From assembly GCA_946482295.1 (NCBI GenBank), contig CAMLRB010000114.1, forward strand, positions 1-11,827: a stretch of DNA of 11,827 nucleotides, read 5' to 3'. This DNA is from an uncultured Bacteriovorax sp. Lineage in GTDB: Bacteria > Bdellovibrionota > Bacteriovoracia > Bacteriovoracales > Bacteriovoracaceae. Under the pieces are notes generated by a model. The model worked only from the letters and a program-made list of their open reading frames with translations, was not told the DNA's origin and did no database searches. Position numbers and translations under genes: made by a program. This document shows positions 1 through 6,274 of this stretch, piece by piece (within the stretch, counting starts at the first letter, position 1; each line of letters begins with the position of its first letter).

Positions 1-130
1 CTATCCTTTTTCCTTTTATTTGAAAAAACATTTCTGTGGCTTGATTGCCTTCTAAAAATAGCAGAGTTTAGATGAGCTCAATTTAGCGCTTAAAAATGAT
101 CAAGATCAGTTTAAAAAGAAAATATCACAT

Positions 131-391
131 TTGTCTGATGAATTTCTCAGCTACATAGATGAACAATTTAATACTTGGACATTCACGAGAAGTGAGAAAG
201 AAATAGCCCTTCTCTTAATTAAGGGTCTCTCGATGAAGGAAATTGCAGACATTCGTGGATCAAATGAAAACACCGTCCGACAGCAATCAAGTCAGATATA
301 TAAGAAAAGCAGACTAAGTGGAAGAATGGAATTGAGCGCTTTTTTCCTCGATGATTTGCTGTCGTTATCGAAGTTGCCGGAGGGTAAGTAG
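131..391 (+). CDS. LuxR/GerE-type helix-turn-helix protein, 5' part probably missing or frameshifted
   Basis: This is a DNA-binding transcription regulator of the LuxR/GerE class, by family resemblance. Residues 17-76 give the four-helix fold. The scaffold and turn are seen in ALLLIKGLSMKEIADIRGS, the recognition helix in ENTVRQQSSQIYKK, and the ending is GRMELSAFFLDDLL. No receiver or ligand domain is visible. The only in-frame start is TTG at 131, with no convincing Shine-Dalgarno sequence. The frame stays open upstream to base 62 and reads as a charged, coiled-coil-like segment that joins smoothly to residue 1. In-frame stops lie at 53-55 and 59-61. In related proteins, as I recall them, this domain ends a longer protein with a membrane anchor and coiled coil. 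The 86-residue product is therefore probably the tail of a longer gene, frameshifted or degraded, rather than a complete regulator. It converges on guaA and shares its terminator. Confidence 0.7.
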   Translation: MSDEFLSYIDEQFNTWTFTRSEKEIALLLIKGLSMKEIADIRGSNENTVRQQSSQIYKKSRLSGRMELSAFFLDDLLSLSKLPEGK

Positions 392-460
392 CCTTTCCTA
401 TCTTTTCAGAAAAACGAACTCTATGAAGTAAGAGATCAACTTTTCTCTATGTTATTACTA

Positions 461-484
461 AAAAAGGCCCCAATGGGCCTTTTT
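461..484. terminator. Bidirectional Rho-independent terminator between the LuxR-type gene and guaA
   Basis: Perfect 10-bp inverted repeat: AAAAAGGCCC (461-470), loop CAAT, GGGCCTTTTT (475-484). The stem has a GC core and ends in a run of T on either strand (six on the minus strand), so it can stop transcripts arriving from both convergent genes. Confidence 0.85.
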
Positions 485-494
485 ACGTTTAGTC

Positions 495-580
495 AGTAGC
501 CCGAACTCATTGAACGCGAACCACTTTTCTGGTTATGGAACTAGTAGAAAAGCTCCACTGGAGCTTTTCTTCGGGCTACT
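495..580 (-). other. Nested inverted repeats at the guaA 3' end, predicted three-way-junction RNA
   Basis: Perfect 11-bp arms AGTAGCCCGAA (495-505) and TTCGGGCTACT (570-580) enclose two smaller hairpins: the 11-bp one at 546-570 and a 5-bp one with arms AACCA and TGGTT near 520-535. The right outer arm contains the guaA stop codon (576-578). In the guaA transcript this would fold into a three-way junction about 10 nt before the terminator at 461-484. The pairing is visible directly. Any role, such as protecting the 3' end, acting as a protein site or yielding a small RNA, is inference. Confidence 0.5.
546..570 (-). terminator. Strong hairpin directly after guaA, possible first terminator
   Basis: Perfect 11-bp stem AGAAAAGCTCC (546-556), loop ACT, GGAGCTTTTCT (560-570), starting six bases beyond the guaA stop codon. 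On the minus strand the T run is inside the stem and is followed by ACTAG. As a terminator it is weaker than the one at 461-484 and may act mainly as a stabilising 3' structure. Confidence 0.55.
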
Positions 581-2138
581 CCCATTCAATAGTTCCTGGT
601 GGTTTAGATGTAATGTCATACACCACACGGGTAATCCCACGAACCTCATTCGTAATCCTTCGAGAGACCACTTCTAAAAATTCATGTGGAAAATGCGACC
701 AGTTCGCGGTCATTCCATCAGATGAATTCACCATGCGAAGACAAATGACATGTTCATAGGCTCGACCATCCCCTTTTACTCCGACTGTTTTCACAGGCAG
801 AAAAACAGTAAAGGCCTGCCAGGTTGATTGGTAAAGTTTCGCCTCTTTCAATTCTTCATAAAGAATTTGATCACTCTCTTGAACCATACGAATGGCCTCT
901 GGAGTAATCTCGCCAAGAATGCGAACCCCAAGTCCTGGACCAGGAAAGGGGTGACGATAAACCCAATCACGTTCAAGACCAAGACTCATCCCCATCGCTC
1001 TTACTTCATCTTTAAAAAGGTGGCGAAGCGGTTCTAGAAGTTTCAAATTCATTTTCTCAGGAAGACCACCAACGTTGTGATGGGATTTAATTGTCGACGA
1101 TTTTCCATCTTTTCCGAGTGGTGAAAGCGATTCAATCACATCGGGATAAAGCGTTCCCTGAAGAAGATACTCAAAATGAATTTTGTGATCAGCTTGATAT
1201 TGTTTTACTTTCTTATCGAAAATTTCAATAAACATTTTGCCGATAATTTTTCTTTTTTGTTCTGGCTCGTCGACACCTTTAAGAGCATTTAAAAATTCAA
1301 CTTTGGCATCAATTATTTCAATGTTCAGGTCAGTCTTCTCTTTCAAAACATTGATGTGATGATAATCTTGCAGTCTCAACAAACCATTATCCACAAAAAA
1401 ACAATGAAGATTATCACCTAGAACCTTTGCACTGAGTGTAGCGGCCACAAGTGAATCGACTCCACCTGAAAAAGCACAGAGAACTTTTTTGAGTCCTACT
1501 TCTTTAACCATGGCCAAAGATTCGACAACCATTTCTTTGGCATCCCAGTCATGATGAAGTTTCGCGAGATTTTTATAAAAATACTCAAGCAGAATTTTTC
1601 CATGTTTGGAATGCTCAACTTCAGGATGAAATTGAAGACCCATTATAGGTTGAGTTTTGTGTTTTATACCAGCAACAAGTTGATTCGAACTCGTAATGAT
1701 CACTTCAAAATCTTTTGGCACAAGACTGACGTGATCTGAATGGCTCATCCATACACTTGTTTTATCAGGGCAATTCTGAATTCTGAAACCATTGGAGAAG
1801 TGAACGTCGGCGTGACCGTATTCACCTATGATTCCTCTTTCAACGACTCCGCCAAAATACTTTCCTAATAACTGCATTCCGTAACAAATACCAAGAACAG
1901 GTAATTTTTCGTGCTTAAAAATGAAAGAGTAATCATGGTTATCTTCAAATACGGATTGAGGTCCTCCAGATAATACCAAACAGTGAGGTAGATCTTTTTG
2001 AGCAAACCGCCGTTCGCATTCGTTTAAAGATAGAATTTCAGAAGAGTATCCAAGTTCTCTCGTCTTTCGCGTGATAAGTTGTGTGTATTGTGAACCGAAG
2101 TCCACAATCCAAATATTTTTTGAAAAAGGCATTTTCAT
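576..2138 (-). CDS. guaA: GMP synthase (glutamine-hydrolysing)
   Basis: Converts XMP, ATP and glutamine to GMP, the last step of guanine nucleotide synthesis, in the cytoplasm. At 520 residues it is the normal size (about 525 in E. coli). The N-terminal class I glutamine amidotransferase domain (about 8-195) has the nucleophile Cys85 in VLGICYGMQLLG, and His171/Glu173 in QFHPEVEHS complete the triad. The ATP pyrophosphatase domain begins with the P-loop SGGVDS (224-229), followed by FFVDNGLLR and LLQGTLYPDVIES. The C-terminal dimerisation domain carries PGPGLGVRILGEIT and ends in the family-typical DITSKPPGTIEWE. ATG at 2138 is preceded by AAGAGAT; a second ATG two codons in could also serve. 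It lies 17 bases after guaB and is almost certainly in the same operon. All catalytic residues I looked for are present. Confidence 0.98.
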   Translation of the reverse strand: MKMPFSKNIWIVDFGSQYTQLITRKTRELGYSSEILSLNECERRFAQKDLPHCLVLSGGPQSVFEDNHDYSFIFKHEKLPVLGICYGMQLLGKYFGGVVERGIIGEYGHADVHFSNGFRIQNCPDKTSVWMSHSDHVSLVPKDFEVIITSSNQLVAGIKHKTQPIMGLQFHPEVEHSKHGKILLEYFYKNLAKLHHDWDAKEMVVESLAMVKEVGLKKVLCAFSGGVDSLVAATLSAKVLGDNLHCFFVDNGLLRLQDYHHINVLKEKTDLNIEIIDAKVEFLNALKGVDEPEQKRKIIGKMFIEIFDKKVKQYQADHKIHFEYLLQGTLYPDVIESLSPLGKDGKSSTIKSHHNVGGLPEKMNLKLLEPLRHLFKDEVRAMGMSLGLERDWVYRHPFPGPGLGVRILGEITPEAIRMVQESDQILYEELKEAKLYQSTWQAFTVFLPVKTVGVKGDGRAYEHVICLRMVNSSDGMTANWSHFPHEFLEVVSRRITNEVRGITRVVYDITSKPPGTIEWE

Positions 2139-2155
2139 TTTTATCTCTTAATCAA

Positions 2156-3625
2156 TTATGTCAAACGATAGTTAGGCGCTTCTTTAGTGACAAAGACATC
2201 GTGTGGATGACTTTCTTTTAAAGAGGCATTTGAAATTGTAATGAATTCAGCTTTTTCATAAAGCTCTTTTAAATTCTTAGCGCCAACATAACCCATTCCT
2301 GAGCGAAGCCCACCGACGAGTTGAAAAATATTGCTGGATAGTGATCCCCGATAAGGAACTTGTCCTTCAATCCCCTCTGGAACGAGTTTTCCAATATCTT
2401 CTACATTGGCCTGACCATAACGATCTTTACTTCCCATGCTCATCGCACCGAGAGAGCCCATACCACGATAGATTTTATAAGCTCGCCCTTGATAAAGAAC
2501 CATTTCTCCTGGAGCTTCATCTGTTCCCGCAAATAAAGATCCAATCATGACTGAGCTTGCACCACCAGCTAGAGCTTTTACAACATCTCCTGAAAGTTTT
2601 ATTCCGCCATCTGCAATAACAGGAATTCCTAGTTTGCGACAGAATTCAGCACACTCAAGAACAGCAGAAAATTGGGGAACACCAATACCTGCAACAACTC
2701 TCGTTGTACAAATTGAACCTGGACCAATTCCTACTTTTACTCCATCCACTCCAGCATCAATGAGATCTTTACAGGCCTTTGCTGTCGCGACATTACCTGC
2801 GACTACATCAACATTGGGAAAAGTTTTTTTAAGAAGTTTGACCATTTCAATAACACCTTTTGAGTGTCCGTGGGCCGTATCCACAACGAGTGCATCAACA
2901 TGAGCTTCAACAAGAACTTTGGCCCGTTCAAATTCGCGCTCTCCGACACCAATTGCGGCCGCAACTCTTAGACGTCCAAAGGAGTCTTTATTGGCGTTGG
3001 GAAATGTAATCGTTTTTAAAATATCTTTTACTGTGATGAGACCATGAATGAGTCCATCTTCTGAAACGAGTGGAAGTTTTTCGATGCGATGTTTGTGCAA
3101 AAGTTTTTTTGCTTCATCCACAGAAATTTTTGGATCGGCAGTAACGAGTTTTTCTTTTTTCGTCATGACGTCTTTAACTTTCTGATTGAAGTTCGTTTCT
3201 AACTGGAGATCTCTATTTGTCAGAATTCCTACAAGTTTCTTATTTTTATCAACTACGAGAACACCAGTAATTTTCTTTTGATGTTTGAGATCCATGACAT
3301 AAGAGAGAGTTGTCTCTTCATCAACACTCACTGGATTGAGAATCATTCCGGCTTCAAACTTTTTAACTTTTTCAACTTCTTCGGCCTGACGATAGGCCGT
3401 GAGATTTTTATGAATGACACCGATTCCGCCTTCTTCAGCAAGAACAATCGCTGAAGGCGCTTCCGTAACTGTGTCCATGGCCGCTGAGACTATAGGAATG
3501 TTGAGATTAATGTTCTTTGAAAACTTTGTTTCCGTTTGCGTTTCAGAAGGTAAATTTTCTGAATAAGCAGGTCTTAGAAGAACATCGTCATACGTTAGGG
3601 CCGGTTGTTCTTTAACTTTAGACAT
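2156..3625 (-). CDS. guaB: Inosine-5'-monophosphate dehydrogenase
   Basis: Oxidises IMP to XMP with NAD+, the rate-limiting step toward GMP, as a cytoplasmic tetramer. The 489-residue length matches bacterial IMPDH. The barrel starts with TYDDVLLRPA and PIVSAAMDTVTE (about 44-55). Two CBS domains occupy about 95-207 and in this family bind regulatory nucleotides. NAD-side residues are in DTAHGHS (249-255). Cys306, in GIGPGSICTTRVVAG, forms the covalent intermediate. The flap contains RYGQ (402-405; the Arg acts as base) and VPEGIEG. The C terminus is the usual HDVFVTKEAPNY type. ATG at 3625 has a good Shine-Dalgarno (AGAGGA), which lies inside a possible hairpin (3628-3660). It is followed directly by guaA. 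The 53-base gap after the FecR gene leaves it open whether the pair has its own promoter. Confidence 0.98.
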   Translation of the reverse strand: MSKVKEQPALTYDDVLLRPAYSENLPSETQTETKFSKNINLNIPIVSAAMDTVTEAPSAIVLAEEGGIGVIHKNLTAYRQAEEVEKVKKFEAGMILNPVSVDEETTLSYVMDLKHQKKITGVLVVDKNKKLVGILTNRDLQLETNFNQKVKDVMTKKEKLVTADPKISVDEAKKLLHKHRIEKLPLVSEDGLIHGLITVKDILKTITFPNANKDSFGRLRVAAAIGVGEREFERAKVLVEAHVDALVVDTAHGHSKGVIEMVKLLKKTFPNVDVVAGNVATAKACKDLIDAGVDGVKVGIGPGSICTTRVVAGIGVPQFSAVLECAEFCRKLGIPVIADGGIKLSGDVVKALAGGASSVMIGSLFAGTDEAPGEMVLYQGRAYKIYRGMGSLGAMSMGSKDRYGQANVEDIGKLVPEGIEGQVPYRGSLSSNIFQLVGGLRSGMGYVGAKNLKELYEKAEFITISNASLKESHPHDVFVTKEAPNYRLT

Positions 3626-3627
3626 GG

Positions 3628-3660
3628 TGATCCTCTTTTACGCCGTAAAAAAAAGGATCA
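3628..3660 (-). promoter_or_regulatory. Hairpin covering the guaB ribosome binding site
   Basis: TGATCCT (3628-3634) pairs perfectly with AGGATCA (3654-3660), and inside it TTTTA (3636-3640) pairs with TAAAA (3646-3650) around loop CGCCG. In the minus-strand transcript the Shine-Dalgarno bases AGAGGA sit in the 3' arm, so folding would hide them. It could equally be a DNA operator, since it is nearly symmetric, or it may help end FecR-gene transcription because a run of eight T lies in the 5' half. No known riboswitch class fits so short an element. Confidence 0.4.
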
Positions 3661-3678
3661 TGAATGTTGCTTAAACCC

Positions 3679-4686
3679 TTAGAGACTATTGAGACGGTTA
3701 AGCAGCTGATCACTTTCTTTTTGGTGTTCGTTAATGATTGTTGTAGGTAATTTATATTCTTCAGGAGAAACTGGACCATCGAGAACCGAAGCCGGTGCAC
3801 GGCCTTTCGTCTGAGTCGGAGCGATTGCTGTGGTCGCACTTTGTTTAAGACCATAGATCTTAATCTCTAACGGAGCGGCAGCAACTTTATCAAGGTGAAC
3901 TACAGGAGTAACCTTAGCAGCAGGTTTCACTTTCTTAGTCACAACTTTGACTTCAGGAACTACTGGTTTAGATTCATTTAACAGTTCTGATTTATAGGCT
4001 TCAAGCAGCTTGTTGTCAACGTTCGGTACTGAAGCAATTCCACGCGCTACAGGTCGTTGATCATTCTCTTTAAAAATGCGATCAGCATGTTTTTCCATCG
4101 GTGTTATATTTTTAAAAAGAGTAATGAGTTGTTTGTAGGTCTTCTCACCTACAGGCGTTGGATCTCTCGGCGCGCCTTCATCGTAAGCATTATCAACAAA
4201 AGAAAAATGTCCTTCAGCAACGGAAAGATTCAGTGCTTCTGATCTAAGATTTGCGATTTTCATCATTCCACTAATAACCATGAGCTGTGTTTTACCTTTC
4301 GTAGAATCATAAGAAAGGATGGCCTCTCCCCCTTGATAGTGAACACTTGCGTTTGCCGTCGTCACTTTATAGTCATCAAGTCGATTCACAGATTGAAACC
4401 AAAGATCTCCACTGCGTAATTCAATATGGTTGTTGTAAATAGCTACTGAGGATGAGTTCCCCATGTGAAAGCGATGATCAGCATTGTCCGTGAAAGTCAC
4501 TTGTCCTGCATGTTCGATCACCAGTTCTGAATTCATTTCGATGACATCGCCAACGCGGATATCTTTTGTTTTACCTTGATGAGAGATAAAACCCTCTCCT
4601 TTAATTTCTACAACACGCCCGAAAGGTGTCGCTGAAACTGTAAACGAAAATAAAACAAGTGATGCCGCTATAACGATTTTATTCAT
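3679..4686 (-). CDS. Secreted FecR-domain protein of unknown function
   Basis: A 335-residue exported protein. Residues 1-19 form a Sec signal peptide (MNK, hydrophobic core, VSA before Thr20). Residues about 25-145 match the FecR beta-rich fold: GRVVEIKGEGFI, then IRVGDVIEMNSEL, VTFTDNADHRFHMG and IELRSGDLWFQS, closing with AILSYDSTKGKTQLMVISG. A Lys/Pro/Val-rich linker follows (about 238-272), then a polar C-terminal tail. Classical FecR proteins are inner-membrane anti-sigma regulators with a cytoplasmic N terminus. This one has a cleavable signal, no membrane anchor and no sigma factor nearby, so that role is unlikely. The start codon overlaps the end of the lipoprotein gene by 8 bases, with AGAAGAG as ribosome binding site, so the two are probably co-translated and may act together in the periplasm. 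The specific function is unknown. Confidence 0.85.
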   Translation of the reverse strand: MNKIVIAASLVLFSFTVSATPFGRVVEIKGEGFISHQGKTKDIRVGDVIEMNSELVIEHAGQVTFTDNADHRFHMGNSSSVAIYNNHIELRSGDLWFQSVNRLDDYKVTTANASVHYQGGEAILSYDSTKGKTQLMVISGMMKIANLRSEALNLSVAEGHFSFVDNAYDEGAPRDPTPVGEKTYKQLITLFKNITPMEKHADRIFKENDQRPVARGIASVPNVDNKLLEAYKSELLNESKPVVPEVKVVTKKVKPAAKVTPVVHLDKVAAAPLEIKIYGLKQSATTAIAPTQTKGRAPASVLDGPVSPEEYKLPTTIINEHQKESDQLLNRLNSL

Positions 4687-5407
4687 GTGTTTTCTCTTCT
4701 ATTTTTTCGTAATAAGCACTTAAAATTTTCCACTCATTTGTATTGCGATACTTTTTGCGGAATTCTTCAACCGTTGCGAAAAACTTTGCTTTATCACCTA
4801 ATTTCATATGAGTTAAGGCAACCCATAGTTTTGCACTTCTATAGTATGAACTTGTTGGATATTTCACCATAAGAGCTTCAAAGTGTTTTAATGTCCACTC
4901 GTGGTGAGATCCTGATTCATAAGAAGAGATCCCTGCTTTAAAGAGAAATTCATCATCAATTTTTTTGTGTTCAGGATAATATGTTGCAAGTGATGTATAG
5001 AATTGTGCTGCTTTTTCAAAACTCTTTGACTTAAATTCTTTGTCAGCAATTTTAAGCATGTCTTCTGCTGACCATTTATAAGTTTTGAATTCAACATAAT
5101 CTTTTTTCACATCAAAAGCTGGTGCTGCACTTGCTGGAGTTCTTCCTCCTCCATGCTCTGCTGCTTCCCCATGAGATGTGCTGCCTAATTTTTGTGATTT
5201 ATAAAAGGCTTCATCTTGTTTGAGTTTTTGAATTTCAAATTCGAGTCCTTTAACTTTCGCTTTTAGTTCTCGATTTTCTTTTGCGAGTTTAAGCGCAACG
5301 AGTTCGTACTTATTAATCTTTGCAGCTTTATGCTCAATCGATTTCACATCAAGATTACATCCCGACATGAGGAGACAAGAAGCTAATAAACTAAGTTGAA
5401 ACTTCAT
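4679..5407 (-). CDS. Lipoprotein with coiled coil and TPR-like repeats
   Basis: A 242-residue envelope lipoprotein. Signal peptide 1-16 ends in the lipobox LMSG-C with Cys17 as the lipidation site; Asn at +2 is not an inner-membrane retention signal in the E. coli scheme, so outer membrane is likely. Residues about 25-70 are a charged heptad-like coiled coil (KENRELKAKVKGLEFEIQKL). A Gly/Ala/Ser-rich linker (about 74-98) leads to three TPR-like helical pairs at about 114-146, 153-183 and 188-221, with typical phrasing such as FEKAAQFYTSLATYYPEH and FEALMVKYPTSSYYRSA. The order coiled coil, linker, TPR resembles CpoB/YbgF, and BamD-like lipoproteins share the repeats, but neither assignment is secure. 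AAAGGA precedes the ATG. It overlaps the FecR-domain gene by 8 bases, suggesting a shared complex or pathway. Confidence 0.85.
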   Translation of the reverse strand: MKFQLSLLASCLLMSGCNLDVKSIEHKAAKINKYELVALKLAKENRELKAKVKGLEFEIQKLKQDEAFYKSQKLGSTSHGEAAEHGGGRTPASAAPAFDVKKDYVEFKTYKWSAEDMLKIADKEFKSKSFEKAAQFYTSLATYYPEHKKIDDEFLFKAGISSYESGSHHEWTLKHFEALMVKYPTSSYYRSAKLWVALTHMKLGDKAKFFATVEEFRKKYRNTNEWKILSAYYEKIEEKTHE

Positions 5408-5425
5408 AGGCCTATCCTTTCTATG

Positions 5426-5439
5426 GATCCTGCAGGATC
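5426..5439. promoter_or_regulatory. 14-bp perfect palindrome upstream of the lipoprotein gene
   Basis: GATCCTGCAGGATC is its own reverse complement and lies 19-32 bases before the lipoprotein ATG, just ahead of the ribosome binding site. Its half-site AGGATCA recurs in the dyad before guaB. It could be an operator, though short palindromes also arise by chance. I found no convincing -10/-35 pair in the surrounding 72-base gap. Confidence 0.3.
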
Positions 5440-5479
5440 ACATGTTCTCTAAGGAATTTCGGCTTTTTAGCGGAAAAAT

Positions 5480-6274
5480 TTAGGAATAATTGAGGGAATC
5501 AAAAAGATTTACTAACTGATCAATTCCATCAACAAAAAGGGCCGGACCTGGCTGCAAAAAGATTTCTGGAGCGAGTTCAAAGACTTGATTGCGTACCACT
5601 GCGTTTACCTGATTAAAAGCTGGACGGTTTTTGATGGATTCGATGTCTACTTTTTTTCCACACCATGAAGCGAGTATAATGTCCGGGTTCAATGATCGGA
5701 TTTCTTCAAATTGAACAAACCGATCACGGGCAAGACCTCCGCTTTGGGATTTCATTGCAAAAATATCGTCTCCGCCACAAATTTGAACGAGCTCGCTAAA
5801 CCATCTGATGCCACAAATGGCCGGTTCATCCCACTCTTCCATATAAACTTTAAAACGACGACCTCGTCTTAGGGCACGAGTTTTTGCCCATACAACTTTT
5901 TCTTCAAACTGATTTAAGAGTTTCATGGCCTTCTCACCTTCTCCAATGAGATTGGCCGTCATAAGCATTGTTTTTTTGATTTCATCAAGCGATCTTTGAT
6001 TCGTGATGAAGACGTCATGGCCTTCACCAATCAACTCTTTTGCAATGTCTTTTTGAATGTCGGAAAAACCAATGATGAGATCTGGAGAGAGATCTTTTAT
6101 TTTTTTTCCATTGGCGTGAGTAAAAGTTGAGATAATAGGATGTTGTTTGACCTCTGCAGGTCTTTTGGCAAAAACTGATACTCCAGCGATCACGTCACTA
6201 CGTCCGAGCAAGTGAAAAAGTTCAGCCGACTCTTCTGTTAAACAGATAATTTTTTGAGGATAAAGTTTATTCAT
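5480..6274 (-). CDS. BtuF-like cobalamin-binding-type protein without signal peptide
   Basis: A 264-residue member of the Peripla_BP_2 fold (BtuF/FhuD-like), whose exported relatives deliver vitamin B12 or siderophores to ABC importers. The N lobe opens at once with KIICLTEESAELFHLLGRSD, so there is no signal peptide or lipobox and the product should stay in the cytoplasm. Other markers are LSPDLIIGFSDIQKDIAKEL (62-81), EEWDEPAICGIRWFSELV (146-163), SWCGKK (203-208) and LQPGPALFVDG (240-250). A recognisable branch often annotated as cobalamin-binding protein has this pattern and also lacks export signals; its ligand and role are not established as far as I know. No permease or ATPase is adjacent. 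The ATG overlaps the histidine kinase stop by 8 bases (ATGAATAA) and has a poor ribosome binding site, which suggests translational coupling to the kinase. Confidence 0.8.
   Translation of the reverse strand: MNKLYPQKIICLTEESAELFHLLGRSDVIAGVSVFAKRPAEVKQHPIISTFTHANGKKIKDLSPDLIIGFSDIQKDIAKELIGEGHDVFITNQRSLDEIKKTMLMTANLIGEGEKAMKLLNQFEEKVVWAKTRALRRGRRFKVYMEEWDEPAICGIRWFSELVQICGGDDIFAMKSQSGGLARDRFVQFEEIRSLNPDIILASWCGKKVDIESIKNRPAFNQVNAVVRNQVFELAPEIFLQPGPALFVDGIDQLVNLFDSLNYS

Noticed and set aside
495..580. tRNA-like gene or integron attC site
   Set aside because: The fold is a three-way junction, but there is no acceptor, anticodon or T-loop pattern of a tRNA. The arms do not match attC core sites and no integrase or cassette array is present.
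535..759. Plus-strand open frame over the end of guaA
   Set aside because: It lies antisense to the conserved GuaA C terminus, begins in the hairpin region and shows no recognisable family.
2547..2903. 118-residue plus-strand open frame inside guaB
   Set aside because: It is antisense to the IMPDH catalytic core. Its Thr/Pro/Ser-rich composition is a by-product of the reverse frame.
3618..3854. Minus-strand open frame overlapping the FecR gene end and the guaB start
   Set aside because: It is out of frame with the FecR protein, low in complexity and without recognisable motifs. The overlapping real genes explain the DNA.
3679..4686. FecR-domain protein as an iron-uptake anti-sigma regulator
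   Set aside because: There is no sigma factor, TonB receptor or membrane anchor, and the N terminus is a cleavable signal peptide.
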